Origin: Bradyrhizobium betae
Lineage (GTDB): Bacteria; Pseudomonadota; Alphaproteobacteria; Rhizobiales; Xanthobacteraceae
Direction of reading: 5' to 3'
NCBI RefSeq assembly: GCF_004123905.1
Contig: NZ_MZXW01000041.1
Coordinates: forward strand, 186,001-250,000
Length of the DNA stretch: 64,000 nt
Shown here: one piece after another, positions 46,826-54,482 of the stretch
How positions within the stretch are numbered: position 1 is the stretch's first letter
Layout: each line of letters opens with the position of its first letter
Notes under the pieces: model-generated
Databases searched by the model: none
Seen by the model: the letters and a program-made list of their open reading frames with translations, nothing else
What the model was told of the DNA's origin: nothing
Made by a program: the position numbers and the translations under genes

Positions 46826-48340
46826 TCAGGCCGCTTTCATTCCCGCCATGTATTTTCCGATCACGCGCTTGTCAGCGCCGTCGGCCGATACCTCATGGAC
46901 AATGCGGCCCGCGCTCATGACGAGGATCCTGTCGACCAAGCCAAGCAACTCGTCGAGGTCTTCCGAGATGAGCAGCACCGCGGCTCCGCCGTTCCGCGCC
47001 TCAACGATCCGGCGATATGTTTCTTCGCAAGCGACGAAATCGAGTCCGAAGGTTGGATTGGACGCGATCAGCAATCGGACGTTTTGGGTGAGTTCTCGCG
47101 CCAAGACCGCCCGTTGCACGTTGCCTCCGGACAGCGCGCTCATGCTTGCGGTCAAGCCGGGGGCCTTGACACGAAATTGCTTTACGAGCTTCGCGGCCTG
47201 CTCCGTGAGCGCTCCGTAGTTCATCGCGATACCGCGACAGAGTGGTGCCCGATCGAAATTGCGCAGGGCGAGGTTCTCTGCCAGCGACATCCGATCAATG
47301 CAGGCATTCTTCAGCGGCTCCTGCGGCAACCCGTAGACGCCGAGTCGGGCAATTTCCCTCCGCGTGCCGTTGAACGCGACGCCGGATACGGCGATCGCAC
47401 CGCTGCGATCGCGCTGGCCCATCAAGGTCTCGACCAACTCCAACTGTCCGTTCCCGGACACGCCGGCAATTCCGACAATTTCACCTTCGCGAACCTCGAG
47501 TGAGAGATCCTTCACGGCTGGTAGTCCGTTGTCCCCGTTCACGGACACCTGTTTCATGGAAAGGACAATATTGCTCTTCGGCGGCAATTTCGGTGCGTGC
47601 TGCACGGCCTTGCTGACGGGTTCTCCGATCATTGCTTCGGCCAGGGCATCGTCTGACAGATTCGCGACCGCTCCGGTTCGAACTGACGCGCCACGGCGCA
47701 GTACCGTGACGTCGTCGGCGTATCGGCGCACTTCGTGAAACTTGTGGCTGATCAGAACAGCGCTGAGCTCGCCCGCCCGCGTCAGGCTGCGAACATAGCC
47801 GAGCACCTCATCGGCTTCTGCCGGCGTGAGTACGGACGTCGGCTCGTCCAGGATGAGAAGCTTGCGCCCGAGATAGAGCTGCTTGACGATCTCGGCTTTC
47901 TGCTTCTCGCCCGCAGAGAGCTGCGAGACTCGCACGTCGAGCGGGACGTGGAACGGAAGCTTCTTGGTGACTTCGGCCAGCCGCTTCAGCTCGCTTTGCC
48001 AGTTGATGTAGGCCGGCAGTCTCGCGCCGCTGACAACGAGGTTCTGCGCGACCGTCATGGACGGAACCAGCGTGAAATGCTGGTACACCATGCCGATGCC
48101 GAGCGCGTCGGCATCCTTGGGCGAGTTCAGCCGGTGCTCGCGCCCATCCACTTGGATGTGGCCGTCGTCCGGATGGTAAAAGCCGACGAGGCATTTGACC
48201 AACGTGCTCTTCCCGGCTCCGTTCTCCCCGAGCAGCGCATGGACGGTGCCCGACCGGATCAGCAGCGACACGTTGTTCAGAGCGAGATTCGCTCCGAAAC
48301 GCTTCGTCATGTTCTTGAGTTCGACTTGCGGAGCGGTCAT
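46826..48340 (-). CDS. BMP-type ABC importer ATP-binding protein (two NBDs)
   Basis: A 504-residue double ATPase, the NupO/RbsA layout. The first domain is complete: Walker A GENGAGKST, signature LSAGE, Walker B LLILDEPTSVL. The second domain is partly degenerate, with GVSGNGQLEL where Walker A is expected, LSGGN as signature, and ASNPTFGLD at Walker B, as is common in the family. It drives uptake with the two permeases upstream. Start ATG 48340 has a gagga site; frame-open codons upstream lie in the permease region. The substrate is not told by the sequence. Confidence 0.93.
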   Translation of the reverse strand: MTAPQVELKNMTKRFGANLALNNVSLLIRSGTVHALLGENGAGKSTLVKCLVGFYHPDDGHIQVDGREHRLNSPKDADALGIGMVYQHFTLVPSMTVAQNLVVSGARLPAYINWQSELKRLAEVTKKLPFHVPLDVRVSQLSAGEKQKAEIVKQLYLGRKLLILDEPTSVLTPAEADEVLGYVRSLTRAGELSAVLISHKFHEVRRYADDVTVLRRGASVRTGAVANLSDDALAEAMIGEPVSKAVQHAPKLPPKSNIVLSMKQVSVNGDNGLPAVKDLSLEVREGEIVGIAGVSGNGQLELVETLMGQRDRSGAIAVSGVAFNGTRREIARLGVYGLPQEPLKNACIDRMSLAENLALRNFDRAPLCRGIAMNYGALTEQAAKLVKQFRVKAPGLTASMSALSGGNVQRAVLARELTQNVRLLIASNPTFGLDFVACEETYRRIVEARNGGAAVLLISEDLDELLGLVDRILVMSAGRIVHEVSADGADKRVIGKYMAGMKAA

Positions 48341-48380
48341 CGGACGATCCTCAGAGGATGTATTCCCGTCACAGCGCTTC

Positions 48381-49307
48381 TCATCGGTGCAGCTTGAGTT
48401 CGCCGGGCGCATCGGCGAACGGCGCCGCGCGCGACGTCGAGGCCACCATGATCGCCAGGGTCAGGATGTAGGGAGCCGCGTTGAACAGGTAGTAATAGCC
48501 GGTGACGCCAACACCCTGTAGCGCCGGCCCGAGGGCGCCTGCACCGCCGAACAGAAGTGATGCGCCGAGGGCGTTGATGGAACGCCAACGCGCAAAGATG
48601 ACGAGCGCCACAGCCATGATCCCCTGCCCGCTGGACAGACCTTCACTCCAGCTCCCGGGATATGAGAGCGACAGGAAGCTGCCACCGATGCCTGCGAGGA
48701 AGCCGCCGGCCATTGTCGCCAGGATGCGCACCCGCAATACGGAGAAGCCAAGCGCACGTGCCGCATCCTCGCTGTCTCCGACGGTGCGCAGCATCAGTCC
48801 CCAGCCAGTCCTGTTCAGGAAGACATAGACGGCAAAGGCCAGTAAAATTCCGACAAAGAACAGCGCGTTCACGTCCAACGCTGCTCGCACTTGCGGCATG
48901 CTCGACCAGAATCCGAGAGATATCGAAGGAAGCGCTGGCGCCTTGGGTTCGATCAAGGGTTTGCCGAAGAAGAACGCCAGGCCAGTGCCGAGCACGATGA
49001 GGCTGATACCGATCGCCGTATCGTTGACGCGCTTCACGCTGCACAGGAGACCGTGCAGCAGGCCGAAGGTGGTTCCGGCCAGTCCCGCTGCGAGCACGCC
49101 GAGCCAGGGCGAACCAGAAAGATAGGAGACCCCATATCCCGCCATGGCGCCCAGCATGAGCGTGCCTTCGAGACCCAGGTTGATGCGCCCCGATTTTTCG
49201 GTGATGAGCTCGCCGATGCTGACGAAGATGAAGGGCGTGGAAACACGGATCGCTCCTCCCAGAATTGCGAGTGGCAGCGTGAGCCAGCCGATTGATGTCA
49301 CGTCCAT
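48381..49307 (-). CDS. ABC transporter permease, BMP/nucleoside type (second permease)
   Basis: A 308-residue inner-membrane permease of the BPD_transp_2 family (NupQ-like). Many hydrophobic segments surround family stretches such as GRINLGLEGTLMLGAMAGYGVSYLSGSPWLG and LRTVGDSEDAARALGFSVLRVRILATMAGGFLAGIGG. It pairs with the gene at 49311-50387, whose stop is 3 bases from this start. Together they form the membrane channel of the importer. Confidence 0.93.
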   Translation of the reverse strand: MDVTSIGWLTLPLAILGGAIRVSTPFIFVSIGELITEKSGRINLGLEGTLMLGAMAGYGVSYLSGSPWLGVLAAGLAGTTFGLLHGLLCSVKRVNDTAIGISLIVLGTGLAFFFGKPLIEPKAPALPSISLGFWSSMPQVRAALDVNALFFVGILLAFAVYVFLNRTGWGLMLRTVGDSEDAARALGFSVLRVRILATMAGGFLAGIGGSFLSLSYPGSWSEGLSSGQGIMAVALVIFARWRSINALGASLLFGGAGALGPALQGVGVTGYYYLFNAAPYILTLAIMVASTSRAAPFADAPGELKLHR

Positions 49308-49310
49308 GCT

Positions 49311-50387
49311 TTACCTCCGCGTGTTTTCTCGGAGTTGTTGCGCAATTGCATCCGCAACGAGGACGCAGACGAAGATCAAGCCCTGAAACACCAGCATCGT
49401 CGCGTCGGGAAGCTCGAGGCGCCGTTGCAGCAGGCTGGCACTTGCCTGCATGCCGCCGATCAAGAGCGCGACTGCGACAATCGCGAGCGGCTGGTGGCGC
49501 GCCAGGAACGCGACAAGGATTCCGCTGTAGCCATAGCCAACGATGAGTGAGGAGTTGGCCGTCCCCTGCACGGCCGCCACTTCGATCGCGCCGGCAACTC
49601 CCGCCATTCCACCGGCCACAAACGTCGCACCGATGACCCAGCGATTCACGGCCAGGCCGACCATCCTCGCGACTCTGGCGCTACCGCCGACCACGCGTAG
49701 CCCAAAGCCCCACCGTGTGTAGCGCAGCACGACGTGGGCGATGATGGCCAGCGCCAGGCTGACCGCAAGCCCGGCATGAACGCCAACGCCCGGCAGCATG
49801 GGCAACATGTAGGACGGATCGATCGGATGGGTCGACGGCTTGTCCAGGCTCGCCGGATCCCGGAGCAGGCCTTCCGTCAGATGGTGAAAGATCGCGATCC
49901 CTATGTAGGACAGGAGCAGGCTCGAGATCGTTTCATTCACACCGCGATATTGCCGGAGCACAGCGGCCAGACCGAACCAGAGTCCTCCGGCGAGAGCGCC
50001 TGCGGCTAACATGGTGACTTGCATCGGAAATGCGTGCGCCCCCGCAAACGGCAACGTCACGACGGCCCCTGCAAGTCCTCCGAGCACCAGAGCCCCCTCG
50101 CCGCCGATGATCACCAGCCCTGCCTGCGCAGGTATGGCAACGGCCAAGCCAACCAAGATCAACGGTGCGGCCCGCGACAAGGTATCCTGCCAGGCGAAGC
50201 TGCTGCCGAAGCCGCCCTGAACGATCAAGCCGAATACCGTGAAAGGGTTCTGCCCATACAGGGCAACGAAGGCCGCGAAGACCGCCGATGCAAGCAGCAC
50301 CGCCAGGACGGGCAAGGCCACGCTGAGCTGGGCTGCGGTTCGCGGCTGGCCCGAAGGCACGGACTCGACTCCCGAGATCGAAGACAA
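49311..50387 (-). CDS. ABC transporter permease, BMP/nucleoside type (first permease)
   Basis: A 358-residue inner-membrane permease of the BPD_transp_2 family (NupP-like). A hydrophilic N-terminal stretch of about 20 residues is followed by about ten helices, with the family markers AGLVIIGGEGALVLGGLAGAVVTL, VVGGSARVARMVGLAVNRWVIGATFVAGGMAGVAGAIEV and VGYGYSGILVAFLARHQPLAIVAVALLIGG. It is tightly packed with the permease downstream (3-base gap) and the binding protein upstream (9-base gap). Confidence 0.93.
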   Translation of the reverse strand: MSSISGVESVPSGQPRTAAQLSVALPVLAVLLASAVFAAFVALYGQNPFTVFGLIVQGGFGSSFAWQDTLSRAAPLILVGLAVAIPAQAGLVIIGGEGALVLGGLAGAVVTLPFAGAHAFPMQVTMLAAGALAGGLWFGLAAVLRQYRGVNETISSLLLSYIGIAIFHHLTEGLLRDPASLDKPSTHPIDPSYMLPMLPGVGVHAGLAVSLALAIIAHVVLRYTRWGFGLRVVGGSARVARMVGLAVNRWVIGATFVAGGMAGVAGAIEVAAVQGTANSSLIVGYGYSGILVAFLARHQPLAIVAVALLIGGMQASASLLQRRLELPDATMLVFQGLIFVCVLVADAIAQQLRENTRR

Positions 50388-50396
50388 GCTCGCCTC

Positions 50397-51509
50397 CTAG
50401 ACTTGGCCGATGATTCCCTCGACGAGGTAGTTGATGCCGTCGAGGACACGGTCGTTGCTGTTCTGCGTGACGCCGGCAGGAACAACGACGTTGCCCTTGT
50501 TGTCCTTGAGTGGACCGCTGTAGATCACGAGCGTGCCGCCGATAAGATCTGCTCTTGCCTTCTCGGCCGCAGCGCGGGCCTCGGGCGTGACGAGCTTTCC
50601 GAAAGGACTGTTCTTGACGAAATGGTCGGAGATGCCGGCACGCAGATAGTGCTCGGGCTTTTTGCCACCCCGGACGCTGCCGGCATACACAAGATATGGC
50701 GTGATCCAGTTCCATTCGGCTCCTGTGAGATAGCCGTTGGGAGCGACATCCGCCTGGCTCGAATGGTAGCCGCACGACATGACGCCGCGCTTCTCGGCCG
50801 TCTCGATCACCACCTTCGGGCTATCCACCTGGGCCGCGATGACGTCGGCGCCCTGGTCGACGAGCGTATTCGTCGCCTCCGCTTCGCGCACGGGAAGCAC
50901 CCAATCGCCAGTGAAGATGACCTGCACCTGAATTGCGGGATCGACCGAACGGGCGCCGATCGCGAACGCGTTGATGCTGCGCAGAAGATTGGGCGTCGGC
51001 TTTGCAGCGACGAGGCCGAGCTTCTTGCTTTTCGTCATGTGGCCCGCGACGATTCCCGAAATGTACTGCGCCTCGAAAATGTAGGCGTAGAACGTGCCGA
51101 TGTTTTCGGGCATGCCTGCCGTCCAGACGCCGCCGGTATGAGCGAAGGTGACATCCGGATATTTGGCCGCCATCTCCAGAACGTGAGGCTTGAAGTAGCC
51201 GAAGGACGTCGCCAGGATGAGCTGCGCGCCATCCTGGCGGATCATCCCTTCCATGCTGCGCTGGGCGGCGATCGTTTCGGGAACGCGCTCCTCTTCGACC
51301 ACCTTGATGCCGGGTAGCTTCTTCAGCGCGGCTGCGGCCTGCGCATGAGACTGGTTGAAGCCATAATCCTGTTTTGAACCGGAATAGAGGATCCCGACCG
51401 TAAGGGGCGTTTCCGCGTGCGCAGCCGGAATATCGAGAACGAATGGTGCGGAGCCGGCGGCGGCCAGCATCTGAAGGAACGAGCGACGGTCGAAGGGTCT
51501 CAAGGTCAT
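50397..51509 (-). CDS. BMP-family periplasmic substrate-binding protein
   Basis: A 370-residue lipoprotein-type or soluble binding protein of the Bmp/Med/PnrA family. A Tat signal is visible: Arg8-Arg9 in DRRSFLQML, a hydrophobic core, and the AHA cleavage site near residue 32. The mature domain has VGILYSGSKQDYGFNQSHAQAAAAL, FGYFKPHVLEMAAKYPDVTFAHTGGVWTA and VIAAQVDSPKVVIETAEKRGVMSCGYHSSQADVAPNGYLTG. Relatives bind purine nucleosides or other compounds; the ligand here is unknown. It is 23 bases after the DapA-family gene. Confidence 0.92.
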   Translation of the reverse strand: MTLRPFDRRSFLQMLAAAGSAPFVLDIPAAHAETPLTVGILYSGSKQDYGFNQSHAQAAAALKKLPGIKVVEEERVPETIAAQRSMEGMIRQDGAQLILATSFGYFKPHVLEMAAKYPDVTFAHTGGVWTAGMPENIGTFYAYIFEAQYISGIVAGHMTKSKKLGLVAAKPTPNLLRSINAFAIGARSVDPAIQVQVIFTGDWVLPVREAEATNTLVDQGADVIAAQVDSPKVVIETAEKRGVMSCGYHSSQADVAPNGYLTGAEWNWITPYLVYAGSVRGGKKPEHYLRAGISDHFVKNSPFGKLVTPEARAAAEKARADLIGGTLVIYSGPLKDNKGNVVVPAGVTQNSNDRVLDGINYLVEGIIGQV

Positions 51510-51532
51510 TTTTCTCTCCCTGGATGATCAGG

Positions 51533-52498
51533 CTATGACGAGGTTCGTTCGGCGGCAGAGAGCAGGCCCGGCGCCTCGCATGCGACGAGGTCTGCTTCCA
51601 GCTCTCTCCGTTCGGCGGCGGACAGGGGGGTGACGGGCGCGCGCACGGCGCCACCGGCAATTCCAATCAGATCGCACCAGTGCTTGACCGCCGCGTTCGG
51701 CATATGACCGCTCTTCAGCGGGTCCATGATCCACTTGTTGAAGACGGTCCGTTGCGGTGCGAGTGACGCGCAAACGCGCGCCGCCTCTTCCGTTTGTCCG
51801 GACGCCAGCAGCGCCACGTAGTTCGCGATCGGCCGAAAGTCCCCGCGTTGGTACAGGTAGGGCTCAGGGTCGGCATACAGGATCGACTGACCTTCGCGCT
51901 GCATGTTACCGAAGAAGTTCTCTTCCAGAGGATCGGAGACGAGCACGCCATTGCGCGCGGCTTGGCGAAGCGCAGCGTTCTCGGCTGAAGTGCCGGTGGT
52001 CTTCAGCAGCTTGAGATTGGGCAGCGAACAAAGCTGCGTGAAAACGACAGGATCCAATGGGCTGCCTGCAGCGGTTCGGGCGTTGAAGATGACGATCGGC
52101 ATCTCCAGACGCGTGCAGATGTGGTGCAGATACGCGAGCTGCTGCGCGGGGGATCGCGGGCCGGAGGTCGGAACCATCAGCACGGCGTGACTGACGCCGA
52201 GCCGACGTGCGTGCTCGCCAAGCTCGACGGTCTCTTCAACCGAAGGACCCGAGATCACCACTGAAATCCCGAGACGGCCTCCGGCCTCATCGGCGATCAC
52301 TTCGATAACGCGCTTCCTCTCCTGCAACGTGAGCGACCAGACCTCGCCGATCAGTCCATTGCAGAACACTCCCGCAAGGCCAGTCGCGATGTAGTGGCGG
52401 ACATTCCGGCGAACCCCGGCCTCGTCGACGGCTCCGGAATTTTCGAAAGGCGTGTGAATCGCCGCCCAGATTTCAGGGATGTTCTGCCCGATCACCAT
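51533..52498 (-). CDS. DapA/NanA-family lyase-like protein (Tyr to Phe variant)
   Basis: A 321-residue TIM-barrel enzyme of the dihydrodipicolinate synthase / N-acetylneuraminate lyase family. The Schiff-base Lys166 is in LKLLKTTGTSAEN. The conserved Tyr of YNVPxR is Phe138 here (IVIFNARTAAG), and the substrate motif GTTGE is altered to GLIGE (CNGLIGEVWSLT). It is therefore not DapA itself; a hydratase-aldolase or dehydratase role on the imported compound is likely but unproven. It heads the operon with the BMP importer and mmsA and is divergent from the GntR regulator. Confidence 0.85.
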   Translation of the reverse strand: MVIGQNIPEIWAAIHTPFENSGAVDEAGVRRNVRHYIATGLAGVFCNGLIGEVWSLTLQERKRVIEVIADEAGGRLGISVVISGPSVEETVELGEHARRLGVSHAVLMVPTSGPRSPAQQLAYLHHICTRLEMPIVIFNARTAAGSPLDPVVFTQLCSLPNLKLLKTTGTSAENAALRQAARNGVLVSDPLEENFFGNMQREGQSILYADPEPYLYQRGDFRPIANYVALLASGQTEEAARVCASLAPQRTVFNKWIMDPLKSGHMPNAAVKHWCDLIGIAGGAVRAPVTPLSAAERRELEADLVACEAPGLLSAAERTSS

Positions 52499-52671
52499 GC
52501 CCGTTTCCGCTTATTGACCGGTTCATTCTATTTATCATGATAAACCGGATTTGCATGAATATGCTTGTTATGGGAGAAGTGTCAATCGACGAGTCGGTTC
52601 TTTTTCGCGGGCCCGCGCTCAAACCGCCCGGAACACGCATTGGAACCCATTGATGACTCTGGGGAATTCAG
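52499..52671. promoter_or_regulatory. Operator region for the GntR-controlled operon
   Basis: The 173-base gap between divergent starts contains a perfect 14-bp palindrome tttatcatgataaa at 52531-52544, flanked by ccggtt (52518-52523) and aaccgg (52543-52548). This is a strong candidate for binding by the divergent FCD-GntR protein, acting on both promoters. Confidence 0.6.
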
Positions 52672-53484
52672 ATGACGGTAGACTTTGAAAAAATGCCGAA
52701 GCAGCCCGGGCGGCTGAAAATCCAAAAACGGGCCGATCTCGTCACCGAAGAGATCAAGCAGTTGATCACGCAGAAGAACCTTCTCCCGGGAGCCAAACTT
52801 CCGATGGAAAGGGAGCTTCAGCGGCTGTTTTCAGTCAGCAAGAGCACCATCCGCGAGGCGCTAAAATCGCTTGAGGTGCAAGGACTGATCACGGTCAGCA
52901 CCGGTCCGACCGGCGGCGCAACCATTATCGAGGTGCCGCTCGCCCGGACGTTTCAACTGTTGCAGAATTATCTGTTCTTCAAAGAAGTCAGCATGGAGGA
53001 CATCTATGCAGCGCGCCGATTGCTCGAGCCGGAACTGGCTGCCGGCTCAGTGCCATTTCTGTCCGACGAGCAGCTCGACGCTCTTGAGCACAACATCGAG
53101 ACCTGCCAACCGACCTCGCAGGAGCCTTCTCTTCTGGTCCGTCAACGCCAGGCAGATCTGGATTTCCACGACATCCTGGCTGCCGCAAACCCCAATCCCT
53201 TCCTGCGCTTCGCTTGCGAGCTGATCAACGAAATGCTCCGACGCCTGGTGGTCTTCAGCACGCAGACGCCTCCGGAAGAACACACGAAATTCGGGTGCGC
53301 CAATGTCAAGATTCACGCGGAGATCGCGAAAGCCGCTCGCGCCAGAGACAGCGAGCGCGTGCGTACCCTTATGAAGGCGCATATGGAGGAAGCTTCGGAA
53401 TACGTGAAGCGTTTAGACGGCCGTCTCGATGGCCGTCTGATCCTCGACTCGGAAATGGCACCGCGTCTGCGGCCGCTGTCGTGA
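52672..53484 (+). CDS. FCD-domain GntR-family transcriptional regulator
   Basis: A 270-residue FadR-type regulator. The winged helix-turn-helix is at about 18-85 (LVTEEIKQLITQKNLLPGAKLPMERELQRLFSVSKSTIREALKSLEVQGLITVSTGPTGG). The all-alpha FCD ligand domain (about 100-250) has the metal-binding pattern DLDFHDILAAANPN and a later His in KIHAEIAKAARARD. It most likely represses the divergent six-gene operon until an intermediate binds. ATG at 52672 fits the family start. Confidence 0.9.
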   Translation: MTVDFEKMPKQPGRLKIQKRADLVTEEIKQLITQKNLLPGAKLPMERELQRLFSVSKSTIREALKSLEVQGLITVSTGPTGGATIIEVPLARTFQLLQNYLFFKEVSMEDIYAARRLLEPELAAGSVPFLSDEQLDALEHNIETCQPTSQEPSLLVRQRQADLDFHDILAAANPNPFLRFACELINEMLRRLVVFSTQTPPEEHTKFGCANVKIHAEIAKAARARDSERVRTLMKAHMEEASEYVKRLDGRLDGRLILDSEMAPRLRPLS

Positions 53485-53532
53485 GGGAACGCAGCACCTA
53501 GTTCGTAGTCAGCGTTTATGGAGTCGCTAAAC

Positions 53533-53561
53533 CGGGGAGACCCTGTGCAGGATTCTCCCCG
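53533..53561. terminator. Hairpin between the GntR gene and tRNA-Ser
   Basis: An 8-bp stem cggggaga with tctccccg encloses an inner cctg/cagg pair. It lies 49 bases after the GntR stop and 116 bases beyond the 3' end of the convergent tRNA. No T-run is seen, so its direction is open. Confidence 0.4.
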
Positions 53562-53676
53562 AATAGCGATTGATGAAGATGATTACCTCATCGCATGGAG
53601 GTCGTCCGACACGACTAACGAACCCAAACGCGCGAAATCGCACGAAATCGTAGTTTGGCGTACAAAATCGTAGAAC

Positions 53677-53766
53677 TGGCGGAGAGAGTGGGATTCGAAC
53701 CCACGGTACGGTTTCCCGCACACACGCTTTCCAAGCGTGCGCCTTAAGCCACTCGGCCATCTCTCC
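53677..53766 (-). tRNA. tRNA-Ser (anticodon GGA)
   Basis: Read on the minus strand, this 90-base RNA has acceptor GGAGAGA with TCTCTCC and an encoded CCA end. The anticodon loop ttGGAaa between cacgc and gcgtg gives GGA, reading UCC and UCU codons. A long variable arm (gtgcgggaaaccgtacc region) is typical of tRNA-Ser, and the T-loop ggttcgaatcc is present. It is convergent with the GntR regulator. Confidence 0.96.
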
Positions 53767-53962
53767 GGAGCGCCCTCTCTTGAAGGGGCGCCGATGATTT
53801 TGCAAGGGATCGCAGGGAAATCGGGTGAATTTTCCGTAAGACATTGTATTTAAATGGTAATATGCAGCGCTGATGAGCGCTTGGGAACCATCCGCGGGCT
53901 GAACCGGAAGCGGGTTTGGCGCGACGATTCACTCGAGACCACCAAACACGACTGGGCACGCC

Positions 53963-54304
53963 ATGATGATCCGCAAGACAGTCGCTACACTTAGCCTGAT
54001 TTCCGCCCTTGGCTCCGCCATTGCCGTGCCGGCTCACGCGCAGGTCTGCACCCGGCAAGGTGTCGACGTCAGTTGTGACGACGGCCGGCACGGGATGCTT
54101 TCGGGTGATGCCATCCTCTGGCCGGACGGAACGCGCTCGAGCTCGACGCCGCATCAGAGCGTGATCATCGGCAACAAGAGCTCGGTGCATATCGGGCCCG
54201 GCGTGTTCGTCGGCCAGGGCAAGGGCATGGTGCCGATGGATGATCCGAATGCGCCAAACAAGCGGCAATGCGCGATTCTGGATGGCGTATCGTATTGTTA
54301 TTGA
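53963..54304 (+). CDS. Small exported cysteine-containing protein
   Basis: A 113-residue protein with a signal peptide (MMIRKTVATLSLISALGSAIA, cleavage likely after AHA near residue 26). The mature part has four Cys (VCTRQGVDVSCDDG at its start and KRQCAILDGVSYCY at its end), which suggests two disulfides in the periplasm. The middle has Gly-rich repeats GPGVFVGQGKG. I recognise no domain. It is flanked by the tRNA and by the repeat at 54316. Confidence 0.75.
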   Translation: MMIRKTVATLSLISALGSAIAVPAHAQVCTRQGVDVSCDDGRHGMLSGDAILWPDGTRSSSTPHQSVIIGNKSSVHIGPGVFVGQGKGMVPMDDPNAPNKRQCAILDGVSYCY

Positions 54305-54315
54305 GGGCCTCGTTT

Positions 54316-54477
54316 TCACCTCGCCCCGCTTGCGGGGAAAGGTCGGATCGCACTTGCGATCCGGGGTGAGGGGGCACAGGTCCCTCGACAATCTCCCGTG
54401 TGGAGAGAGCCCCTCACCCCAACCCTCAGAGCGAGCGAAGCTCGCCTCGCCCCCGCAAGAACGGGGCGAGGGAGAAG
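54316..54477 (-). repeat. Composite palindromic intergenic repeat, copy 2 (inverted relative to copy 1)
   Basis: This stretch is the near-complete reverse complement of 664-830: gccccgcttgcggggaaagg, then gatcgcacttgcgatcc, ggtgagggggcacaggtccc, cgagcgaagctcg and finally ccccgcaagaacggggcgag. It fills the gap between the small exported gene and the end of otsA. It may end transcription on both sides. Confidence 0.75.
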
Positions 54478-54482
54478 AAAAG

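Noticed and set aside
53632..53766. Integrated genomic island at tRNA-Ser
   Set aside because: No integrase, phage gene or second tRNA end is present on either side in the window.
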